A stretch of 64,000 bases of DNA from Micropterix aruncella (Eukaryota; Arthropoda; Insecta; Lepidoptera; Micropterigidae): positions 15,033,597 to 15,097,596 of the forward strand of contig OX155979.1 of assembly GCA_944548615.1 (NCBI GenBank), in the 5' to 3' direction. This document shows, piece after piece, positions 44,801 to 56,800 of the stretch; the first letter of the stretch is position 1; every line of letters starts with the position of its first letter. Under the pieces are notes generated by a model. It made no database searches. It worked only from the letters and a program-made list of their open reading frames with translations, and was not told the DNA's origin. A program made the translations under genes and the position numbers.

Positions 44801-47800
44801 GAGATTACTTCCTACAATGTCACAAACTTTACCTCTTTATAATTTTAGTATATATTTATTGCTTGTATTATGTTAATTTTTGATTTAATTTAAAATAAGC
44901 TTAATAATAAATTATTGAATATTATTAGGATATTTTTTTTGTTTTATAGGTGTCAGGATCGAGCGAGTCCCCACAGCCTATCAATTTGGAGCATATAAAG
45001 AGAAGAGTTACTAAGAAAATTGAAGAGCGCCGACGTCTCGTAAGCATTTTTGATTATGGAAAGAGTTGAAAAGGTTGTGATTACAAACGGTCCAGCAGAG
45101 GGCGCACAAGTCATATAACACTATCGAAATATTGGACTTACAGATACAGCTTTGTTACACAGATGCAGTGTCGGGCAAAACTTCATTGAATACTATAATC
45201 CCGATTGATGACTAACGATTGATTCCTTTAATCGTCAATCGGCGACTGACAAGTGATTAGTTTCAATCGTTATTTATTTATTTATTTATTTATGGTAATG
45301 TACATAATATGCAACAAGCGTAACAAATCATACTTAATATCTACACTTTAAATGGGATGCTTGAGGCAGATTCTCGGTGTCTCACTCCGCGACCGAATTC
45401 GAAACGAGGCTATTAGAGAAAGATGCGATCTAGTAACAACGATCGAAGAAGAAGTACAAAAACATCGACTACGATGGTTCGGTCATGTTTGCCGAATGAA
45501 CGATAATCGCTTGCCACGTAAACTTATTTAGCGAGACCGTCCGACAGAATGGAGAATTTAGCGATCGGCACCGAAGAAAACCTGGCTAAATAACATCAAA
45601 GAAGACCTTAAAAATCAACGATTATCGGCTAGGGATGCTCGAGACGTGGCAAAAAATTGTCAAGAATGGAAGCGAATCGTGAATGGAGTACGAAATCTAG
45701 CAGCACTCACAGCAGCGTATTGGCTGCGAGGGCGACCCCCTCCCCAATCGCGGCCAAGGAATAAATAATAATAAATAAGAAAAGCAAAAAAAAGTCATTA
45801 ATATTAACCACCATTACTTTTACAAACTCGTTTAGCTGATTTAAACCCCATAAGAATTAAACGCTTACCAAAAAATGAGACCTTGTTCACATAACTTTAA
45901 AATGCCGCACCTCTAGTGCACACTAAACTGCGGATCACTTGGCTTTTAGCGAGTTTTCTGTCGCCCAGCGCGAGTCAGTAGTACTCCTCGCGCCATCTTG
46001 GAACCAATGTCCCCTTCAATGGCCGTGGCTAGGTTTAACAGACCGGAAATGCCTGTCGTTAAACCAACTTTAGGAGATTAAAAAAAAACTCATGAAAACT
46101 CATGTTCACAATAAAATAGTCATATTTTTGTAACATTTATTACATTTATTATTATTATTATTATTATTATTTGTTGATGAACTAGCAGCTTAATGCTGAT
46201 GTGTTCATATCTATGAAATTCACTGGTGTTGCTATTTCCTTTTTTTTCTTTTATATATCATTTTTTAAATATATATCAAGCCTATTTTGGAATGCGTTTA
46301 TGGTTGGTGCTTCGATAACTTCCTCGGGCAGTTTATTCCAGCTGTTCACGATTCTGTTTGTCAGGAAGTGCTTTCTTGCTTCAGTTGAAAAGCTTGTAAC
46401 GTTGAGTTTCAGGCTGTGACCTCTCAAGTGATGGTTTGAATTGAACACAAACATGCTTTCCAACACTGGGCAGTCGTAGTGTTGCCTCAGTATTTTGTAT
46501 GTCTCTATGAGATCTCCTCTGTGTCTCCGTTGCTCCAGAGTTGTCAGTTTGAGGATTTTAATCTATGTTCATAGGGTGTTTTTCTTTATTAAAATGTTCT
46601 TTCGAACTTGATTTTTTAATTAAATCTCTTGTTTTTATTGTCATGGCAAGGACACCAAAAGGGCCATTTTTTATTGGGCCGTGCATTACGGCCATTGCTA
46701 ATTTGACAGCTCAAAACGTCATAGTTTTTATGCGATTTTTTGGAAAGATGCTCGTAGATCTAGAACAATGATTATGAAACAACTCAAAACCTGAGTAAGA
46801 CCAATATAAAAAACACGAGAAATACACGCGAAACATGTTGCAATGCGTGCAACATGTTTCTGAAAAATAACATGCCACTACAAACAACTACATCAAATAC
46901 ACTGGAAAGAGATAGACACCTGCAGACAACCCAAAGAAATAGTAATGGAATACAACCACAAACTTACCAAAACACTTCTAAGGACAAAAAGGCCCCAACT
47001 ACGCAAACTAGTGGGACTGATAACAGGACACAACACACTAAACAAACACCTCTTCAAAATGGGCGGAACGAATAGCCCTATGTGCAGAGCATGCATGGAG
47101 GCGGAAGAAACCACAAAACACATTCTGCTAGATTGTGAACAGGTAGAAGTATACAGGACAAAACACCTTGGGACCCCAGGCACCCTGCGCGAGGCGGCAG
47201 GAAACCTGAAAGCCCTGCTGGCTTTCGTCGAGGAGCTGGGGTGGGTGGAATAGCGCTACCCCCGTTACACGCAAAATAGGCACACTGGATGTCGACTTGC
47301 GGAGGAACGCCCAGTATAACTAACTAACTAACTAACATGCCACGCAAATTTGGATTTTTGTTACAACGTAGTAGTAAAACTGCGGGCGGTCGCGGGCGCG
47401 AGCGGGCCGCCAAGAACGCCACCGCGGGCTGCATGCAGCCTGCAGTGGCGCGGGTTGAAGACCCGCGGGTTGAAGAGCCGCGGGTTGAAGAGCCGCGGGT
47501 TGAAGACCCATATCCTAAGCTATCATTAGGTCTGCACAAAAAGGGCCACCATTTTGTTTGGTTTCTCGGCATTTTCCAGCTCAACGCACCGAACATATGT
47601 CCGCTACTTAGAATTAGTCACTGAATAATCCATCGATACTTAGTGACTGGGAAATCAGTACCGGAAAAATTAAGTAGATGTAGATGTCCTGGAAAACGTG
47701 TAGTGAAAGGCAACCAAGAAATTTCATTCACCATAGTTTTTGATCAAACCCCCTATACGACTCTGTATTTACATATGTATGTGGGTGAAATAGCGCAATA

Positions 47801-50800
47801 TGCCTTTACTATTTTGAAGGTTTCCGCAATGTCTGCTGGAGTGGATGCCGACGGGCAGCAATTGTTCATGACCATTGCTAAGACTATTGCCGATGTTGGA
47901 TGGAACGGCCCTAATATTACAGTCTTTAATCAACTCACCATTACGCCTCCCTATAAGGTATGAATATAATATGTATTTAGTCTTCGCTTAACATTGTTTT
48001 TAAGATGAAAAGGAAATATCTGTTTTGAACCCCTCTGAGACGATTAAGGCTATTACCACATTGAAGTCTGTCTGTGTGTCCGTTTGTGTCCGTGTCCGTT
48101 ATTTGGTAGCGAACGGTTTTGTGCAGCTTGGCCCATAAGAGCCACTGTGTTTCCGGGTCGGTCCAACTCACGATTCAGATCCTATTCAAGAGCTACCTCG
48201 TGTGGAGGACTATCCCGTCTCAGGCCTCACTGCTGGTAGATCGGCTTTCTCTGGAGGAACGCCTGTCGGTGCTATTGAACAGTTTGCGCACCTTGCAGCG
48301 TCAGCCAATCGACTGCGCTTTCCGACTCATAAACGGGGGCGTCAACGGCTTTGTTTCCTATAGAGCCAGGGTATTTGTTAACCTTGTGGTATCCGCTCTT
48401 TAAATGACCATTCGGCTACACGATGCCGGGTGATACAGCCTGACAATGGACATAGTTAAGAGAGCAAACTCACTTCTATATTTAATAGCTTTTCCACTAT
48501 CACCAGTGAACTTTTCCTCAAGCTCTATAAAACCTGCATTCGCCCGCTCCTCGAATACTCCCACCAGGTATGGAATCCTTACTTTCGGAAGGATATAGAG
48601 CACCTGGAAAGAGTTCAGAGAAGAGCAAAAAAGTTGGTGCTATCGCTGAGGAACAAACCATACGAAGTACAACTGAAAGAACTTCGCCTGACATGAGAGG
48701 AACGTAGGCAGCGAGGAAACCTAATAGACAGCTACAAAATGCTTCACGGTTATTACATTGTGCCCAACCTCGAGAGCATGTATACCATGAACACTAATAA
48801 GCAACTGCGTGGACACTCGTTGAAGCTAAATAAATTAATAGTTTAAAAAAAAACACTAAAAACACACTTTTGGGCTATGATACGATATTCACATACACAC
48901 GGCTATGATACGTGGGTGCTGGTCTTGCAAGCCCGTACGCTCAAATATCTCTGTCCCGACTGCGAGGTGGGCGTGCGCCAGCTACCCGCCCTCAGGGCAC
49001 AGGTTGGTGAACTCAAGAACGAGTTAAGCGAGCTACGCAGTGAACTAGCCGAGTTAAAGACGCACCAAACTCGAACTCTAAACCTGGACTCAGTCATCGA
49101 CGAGCTCGAAGAGAGGAAGAAGAGGAGCTCCAATGTGGTGATGTTCGGGGTCCCAGAGTCGCACTCGGACAATGTGGAACAACGCAAGAAGCACGATGCG
49201 GACAGCGTGCAGCGGGCACTTGCCGTCTTACCAGATTGCGAGCGTCCCATTGCCGTCATCCGTCTCGGTAAGCTGCGCCCTGACATCAATGCGCCCCGCC
49301 CACTGAAGCTGATAATGGCTGGTAAGCAGAAGGCTATTCACATCCTTAAAAACAAGAGCAAACTGCCGGCCACCATAAACGCAAAGTCCGATCTGACTCC
49401 CTATCAGCGAGATCAACTGCGGCGCCTACGCGAGGAACTAGCAGAGAGAAACACCAAAGGCGAAGAAAAACTAACCATTAAATATATTAATGGGTGCCCG
49501 CGTATAGTGAAAGATGCAAAAAACTGACATCGTCCATCACCGAAATGACTTTCTTTTACACAAACCTGGCATCACTCATGGCAAAATTTGATTTACTCTT
49601 AATAGAAATACACCAACGAAATCCTACATTTATTGTATTAACGGAGACACATCTGACACCGCAAATAAAAGACAGTCTAATCAATATTCAAGGCTATACA
49701 GTGTTCCGGCATGACCGCACGAGTGGTAAGAAGGGTGGAGGTGTGGCCATCTATGTTGCACACTCACACAAGAATATACCTATACTTGGAAAACGTAACT
49801 CTAGATATCACGATGACTCGGTGGAAGCGCTTTGGCTCAATCTTCAGTATGGGAACTTCAAACTGCTGGTATGTGCTGTCTACCGCCCCACTCACTACGC
49901 ACTTGAACAAACAGATATCCAACTTTTTAATACAATCCAGCAAGCCGCAGAACAGGACACTATACTCATCTTAGGTGACCTCAACTTACCAGATATCACT
50001 TGGCCACTCGTTAAACTGAACGGTTATAACGCTCTCCACGAAAAATTTGTAGACATGTACACCAGCTCAGATCTGCATCAGCTAGTAGAAGAAATCACAC
50101 GAAAGCGGAACAATGAAGAATCCCTCCTTGATCTGATCCTGTGCAACGACCATAACCTCTGTACCCAAATAGAACACCATCCACACATAGGGAAAAGCGA
50201 TCACTGTGTTATCATTGCAACCATTCAATTTATTCAAGAACGAAGCAGCAGATGCAACACCAAACCCCGTCGTGACTACTTTCGAACAGATTACGACAGT
50301 GTCAGTGCTGCGCTTACTCAAAACAACACACTGAACACCAGCCACACAGAAGTGCTCAGTGCATGGAATGATTTTAAACTCATCGTAAAGAAAATATTAG
50401 ATACCCATGTACCACTGTGTAAACCAACGAAGAAATCGAAAAACAAGCCATGGATAAACAAATATATTTTAACTATGACTGAGGAAAAAAGAAAATTATG
50501 GGCAATTTACCGACTAAACAAATCCATCACAAGCTACCAAGCATACAGAAAAATTAACAATAAGATTGTGGCATCTATACGTCAACTTAGGCAATCGTTT
50601 GAAAAAAATATCATAGAAACTGGACCCAAGGCATTCTATGGGTATGTCCGCGGACAACTGACGTCAAAAGTGTGTGTGCCACCGGCGCTAAGAGCTGAAA
50701 ACTCAAGCGACATAGTGACGGAACACCGTGCCGTCGCCAATGTGTTCGCTAGTCAATTTAAAAAGTCTTATGTTCGAGAGTGTGATGATCCTATGCCGCA

Positions 50801-53800
50801 AATATTGGTGCCCAGGATAGTAAATTGTATTGAAACGATTGAATTCAAGCCAGATGCAATTCTAAAGGTTTTGACATCGTTCAGGGATGCGACTTCTATG
50901 GGACCTGATGAAATTCCTGCAATTTTCCTAAAGAAGTGCTCTGCGGAATTGTGTGAGCAGCTTGCACATATAATGACATTGTCCTTTGAAAACGCGACAC
51001 TTCCACACGACTGGAAAGAGGCAATTGTAACACCAATTTACAAAAAAGGTGATAAACTCTCTCCAGCCAACTATCGCCCGATTAGCCTTACCAGCCTTGT
51101 TTGCAAAGCTATGGAAAAAATTGTAGCCGAAAAAATAAGACTTTTTCTAGCCCGGGAAAACATAACAATCGAGGAGCAACATGGCTTCGTCCCGAGACGC
51201 TCAACTGTGACTAACCTCCTCACATGTGTTGACCAATGGACTCGTAAGTGGGACGAACGGAACTCTACTGATGTAATTTACTTGGACTACGAGAAGGCAT
51301 TCGACCGAGTCCCAATAAAACGGTTAATCCACAAACTGGAACATTTTGGTTTTAGAGGCAAATTACTGTCATGGATTGCAGATTTTCTATCGAACAGGAA
51401 ATTCAAGGTGCGAGTCGGAGAGGAACTATCTGAAGCCCATGACGTTCTCAGTGGAGTGCCTCAGGGTTCGGTGATCGGCCCTGTTGTGTTCGGTATTTTC
51501 CTGACAGACCTCAAAGCGATTATGGAAACATCCTTTACGCTTTTTGCTGATGACACCAAATTCTTTGGAGATCCTGTCATAAGCCGTCAACTGATTCAAG
51601 ACAACCTCGACCACATCGTGCAATGGACTAAGGATTGGCTTCTCACACTAAACGCAGAGAAATGCACCGTACTGCATATAGGTCCCAAGAATCCGCATCA
51701 CAAATACACGATTGAGGGAACCCCTGTACACACAGTTACCACACAGAAAGATCTTGGAGTAATTGTGTCCCAGGACCTCAAATGGGAACCGCATATAGTA
51801 GAAGTTGTAAAAAGAGCAAACTCACTTCTTTACATGATTAGGAAAGCTTTCTCCTACATAAACTCTGATTTGTTCCTCAAACTCTACAAAACGTACGTCC
51901 GCCCTCTCCTCGAATACTCTTACCAGGTGTGGAACCCCTACTTCATAAAAGACATTGAACTGCTGGAGAAAGTGCAAAGGCGGGCAACCAAGATGGTTCC
52001 ATCCCTAAGGAACAAGCCTTATGAAAACCGCTTGGATGCACTGGGTCTTACTACACTTGAGCAAAGAAGACAAAGAGGGGACCTCATCGAGACGTTTAAG
52101 ATTCTGAATGGTCATTATGATGTAGCCAACCTTAATGCAATGTACACAATGAACACCAACGAGAAACTCCGAGGACATTCCTTAAAACTAAACCGAAACA
52201 GTTTTAGTTCCAACCCAAGAAAGTACTTTTTGACTAACCGAGTGGTGGACTCTTGGAACAAACTACCACAAGAAGTGATAAGTGCTATCTCAGTGAATGG
52301 TTTTAAAAATCTACTAGACAAACATTTAGTTAAAATGGCAATTAAAAAGTGTAAGGAATAAAATAAAATAAAGACAAACAGTACACTCAACACGGGAAGT
52401 ACACGCATCAGCTGCAAAAGCTGCTAGTGTATATAAATAAATAATAATAATAATAATAATAATAATACGATATTCCACCATGGAATGCCAGTGCCTATCT
52501 TCCGGCTTCATCATCAGACCTTGAAACCTAATCGTGGTCAAAGTTCATTCCAAGACTTTTCTAGTCCAAACACAGCTATGATACGGTGTTCCATCATGAA
52601 GTTCCAGTTCATATCTTCCGACTCCATCATCAGATCAGTTTGACAGTACCATATTATTGTATTGTCATCAGAACTACATATAGCTGCCAATTTTCATGAC
52701 GCTACGATCCTTGGAAGATGGTTAAATCAGTTACCTTAGATTCCATTACATAGTTACATACAGGTCGACCTAATAAAAGCAAGTTAATAAGACAATTGCA
52801 GTATCGAACCCCAGGAAATATTTTTTAACAAATCGTGTAGTGGATGCTTGGAATGCTTTGCCAGAGGAAGTGATCAGTGCTATCTCTGTCAATAGCTTTA
52901 AAAACAAACTGGACATTTTTCTTAGTTCAAAACAGTCACAAGTTTAAAAACAAGTGGATGTGATATACACGCATCAGCCTTAAGCTGTTAGTGTATAATA
53001 TAATAATAATAATAATGGACGGTGAGGTCTGCGATAGATTCGGTAGACACCGCTACGCAAGCGCGCCAATATCCAAAGGACGGCGTGCCTCATGACAACA
53101 GCTCTAGATGCACTGCTGAACTTACCGCCCCTACACATTCACTTGCAAAAGGTGGCGAAAGCCAGCATGTACAGCCTATCTGCCCGAGAGAAGGTAAACT
53201 GGATCTCACAAACACTAAGATCAGTTCTTGACTCAGTCAGTGAAACTCCAACCGTCAACATGGTATCAGACACCATGCTTCCACTCCTAAACTTTAGATT
53301 TTTTTTACAGTGGAACTGCCGCCCAGAAACGACTGGCTAAAAAGTCAACTGCACTGGGAGGCCGGTAGCTTTGAATGGTATACAGATGGGTCCAAATCGG
53401 GACTTGACGTAGGCTGCGGTATTATATATGGAGAGCGACCAAACTTCGAAAGAAGTGTAAACTTGGGGAAATACGCCTCCATATTTCAAGCAGAGATATA
53501 TGCCATTATTGAATGTGCGGATATCAACCTCCATAAGAACTACCCCAACCACCGTATCTATATCCACTAGGATAGCAAGGCAGCTCTTATGGCACTAGCC
53601 TCGAATACTCTTAATTTAAAGCTAATCACTACTGAATTCCCTGGGCGAAAAGAACAGGGTAATTCTAAGATGGGTTCCCGGCCATGCAGGAATCGAGGGA
53701 AATAAAAAAGCCGATGAACTTGCTAAGACGGGAGCAAAGGGAACGTTATACGGCCCTGAACCTTGCTGTGGCGTACCAAAAAGCCTTGCAAACCTAATTA

Positions 53801-56800
53801 TTATTATTATTATTATTATTTATTCTGGACAGGCAGCTCTGCTGATACGTCCAGATCAGATCTTGTAAAGCTAAACAATATTAACAATATAATATAAACA
53901 ATATTAACAAGTTTTTAGGTACAAATCGAGTCTGTTTTTAAATTGTGTAACAGAAATTCCTTTTTTTTCGCGCTTGTGTCCCGAATTATCATTAAAGGTT
54001 ACTTCTCCGGGTTTTCTATAACCTTTTTCTGTTCCGAAAATGTTGTTTATTGTTGCTTTTTTGAAATCATCCAAAATTTTCCTTAATAGCTGTCAGATGA
54101 CATTAATGTTGCTATTATGGAGATATATTTATTAAAAAAATAAATAAATAAATAAATGAATGTCAACTAAAAAAAAATTATAATATTAATTAAAAAGAAA
54201 ACCTACATAAAATTTAACTTTTATTAAAAAATTTTGGAAGTAAATCTACACTCTTTGTCATAGAGTAGAGACATTCGTGTTTTTGGTAATAATGAGTTGT
54301 CAAACGTGTTCGGTTAGAGCTCATTTCCTGTTTTAACAATGGCGGGGCAGGTGCTCTTGCTCCGCCGAGGCAGGCAGAAAGTGGATTAAAAAACGAACAA
54401 GAAAGCCGTAGATTAACCGCCTGGCGGTAAAATTTTTATTATGTGAAGTGTGTGTGACTTATCTGGTAAGCATTTAATCTCCTTTTGGGTAGCTTTTCAA
54501 GTAGGATCCTCGCGATTTTAACGGATTTTTCTATTGATCGCAGCTTGCGGCATCTATGAACTTCTGACACATGCGTATTTTAATTGCTGCTAAATAAGTG
54601 ACGAAATCGTCGCTAAATGTGACGGGACTTGCCTCCATGTCAGGGATTTTGCCTTCATTTCTGGAATTCTGTTATTTTTATTTGGATGAACACATGTGAC
54701 GCGCCGATAAGCGGAATTTGAAGAACGAGTGCCTGCGGGCGATTAAACACAAATACTTTACATACTCTCGTGTTTTTTTTTGTGCTTTAGTCTTTTGTGT
54801 GTCTGAGGAGAAGGGTTTTCTGTTGGCCAAATTCAGTGCCGATCAATATAACCCACTCTCTGAGATCGATTTTTTTAGGTTAACTTTTTTCAAAATTTCT
54901 TTCGGGTATCTTTTTTATTATAATTAGTTTCCTTCTTTTTCTTTAAAAGGAGGTGGCGTACTTTTTTTTCTTTCATTCTTTTGGGTTTTGGTAGTTTCTA
55001 CCGTGTTTCTTCCAAACACGTAAATTAGTATTTTGCGGTTATAATTGATTGACAGAGATTGCACTAATCACTTCAAATGGTAGTTTATTCCACATGTCCA
55101 CCACTATTTGGCAGAACGTTCTTAAGAGGAAATTCGATTTAAATTTTGTACGGTTGAGTTTTTTGTTGTGACCTCGAAGATTTGTATTGACGTTGAATTT
55201 GTAAATATTCTTCAGTGCAGGTACATCGTAATAATGTGTTAGAATTTTATATGTCTCAATCAGGTCCCCTCTTTGTCTTCTTTGTTTGAGTGTAGTAATT
55301 CCAAGTAATTTCAAGCGATCTTCATACTCAAACAAATATGTTTAGAGCAATTCGTTAACCACTGGAACAACACGCCAAGGTTGAATCATTCCAAAGCGCT
55401 AATTAAGGCTTACGACCATAAGACGGCCCGTGAGGCCTTATCGCTAAATAGGAACAATCTAAGGGCGCTCACAGGGCATTGTGGCCTGAACAAACACATG
55501 TTCAACCTCAAGCTCCGAGACACAAAAATGTGAAACTCCCCAGCACCTTATGTGCGAGTGTGGCCCGCTGATGCGTAAAAGAAACACCCACCTATGTGGT
55601 CATTACCTCCAACCTGAGGAGGTAAAACAATCTGGCGCCAAAAGCCTGCTGCGGTTCTTAAATGACACGAGGCTTAGCGCAGAACTATAGTAGGTGGCGA
55701 ACACAATAGATCAGCAATGGTCGCAGTGTTACAAGGCTCATAAAGACCTTAGAAAAGTCCCACTCAACAAATAAAAAAAATAAAAAAATACGCAAGCGAC
55801 CTCGATCCTGTAGCCGGTCAGGAGGTAGGAGGTATCCTGATGATTAATTCCAGACAGAGATATCCTTCCAAACTGGTAGTTAGGCAGCGAGGCTGCCTGC
55901 TGCTTGTCTTTCACGGTACCTCGCCGTAAGGCGTTGGCCTCTGTTGGGCGAGTGGCGTAACTAGACGGTGGACTGTTTTCGTCCCAAGTCTTCTACGCTC
56001 ATCTCACGGGAAATAGAACGATCTAACATCGTTAAAACTTCCTGAGGTGACTGGTTCGCCCGTTGTAATTGACAACTATAATTGTCTACTTCATAAAGTA
56101 TTTATGTATATAGAAGGATATAAAAGCTGATGGAGTCGAAAAGTTGTAGCGTAAATATATAAAAAATCATCAATATATTGTATGTACCTCACTTCTTTCT
56201 TAGTGACCCACCTATGATACAGATATATAGTGATTTTCATCATCCGGTCCGGTGAATAGTGATTTTCATCATCGCGATACGAGGAATAAATCCAATCTCC
56301 ACATAAACCGACAGCGACTTAGCAAAGTGCGATACAGTTTCATTCACCAAAATTTGTGCTTCTATAATAAGATTCCAGAGTAAATGAAGAAAGCCTTGGA
56401 GAGGACCAATTTAAAAAGATAATCTATACTAATATTATAAAGAGGTAAAGTTTGTGAGGTTGTAGGAAGTAATCTCTGGATTTATTGAACCGATTTTGAA
56501 TTTTTTTTCTTTTACCAATAAAAAGACACGTTATTTGTGAGTGTCATAGGCTATATATTAATCTGAAAAATGAAAAGACTTTTTCGTGGGAGTCGGATTT
56601 CCAAAGTAAGTCGGAGAAAAAACGGTCGAACGAAAACGTTTTTAACTAACGCTGCCTTAACGATGAGAGATATATGATTAAGTTCTAGAGAAAAGTTGTA
56701 GAGCTTGGTAATGCCTACAAAAAAGTCAGCGACAGCATATGTCTAACTTTTATATTTAAGTCACAAAAAGTAGTATTTTATATTTAATTAAAAAATAATT

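Larger units (their letters stand above)
39405..44865 (-). mobile_element. Helitron-like segment, split by a CR1-like LINE
   Basis: 39405-39865 and 44562-44865 together match, in inverse orientation, the Helitron at 56423-57883 (its 56430-57200 part). The 5' end near 44855 (TTTATAATTTTAGTATA) is decayed. A CTAG followed on the minus strand by T, with a GGGT/ACCC stem, sits at 38830-38833 and might be the 3' end, which would place family A inside it. Confidence 0.65.
48891..52464 (+). mobile_element. Young CR1-like LINE, 11-bp target duplication
   Basis: ATACGATATTC at 48880-48890 and again at 52465-52475 bound a 3,574-bp insertion. The 3' end is an ATA repeat. The 5' end is truncated within ORF1 and carries a 12-base copy (GGCTATGATACG at 48901) of its own flank (48873). 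ORF2 is intact, so this copy is recent. Confidence 0.85.

Noticed and set aside
48877..48912. ATG at 48877 as the native ORF1 start
   Set aside because: It lies across the target duplication and copied flank; homologous ORF1 sequence begins near 48913.
49494..49544. GTG at 49494 as ORF2 start
   Set aside because: An in-frame ATG at 49545, after the ORF1 stop, is the more likely start in a eukaryotic transcript, although reinitiation or overlap cannot be excluded.
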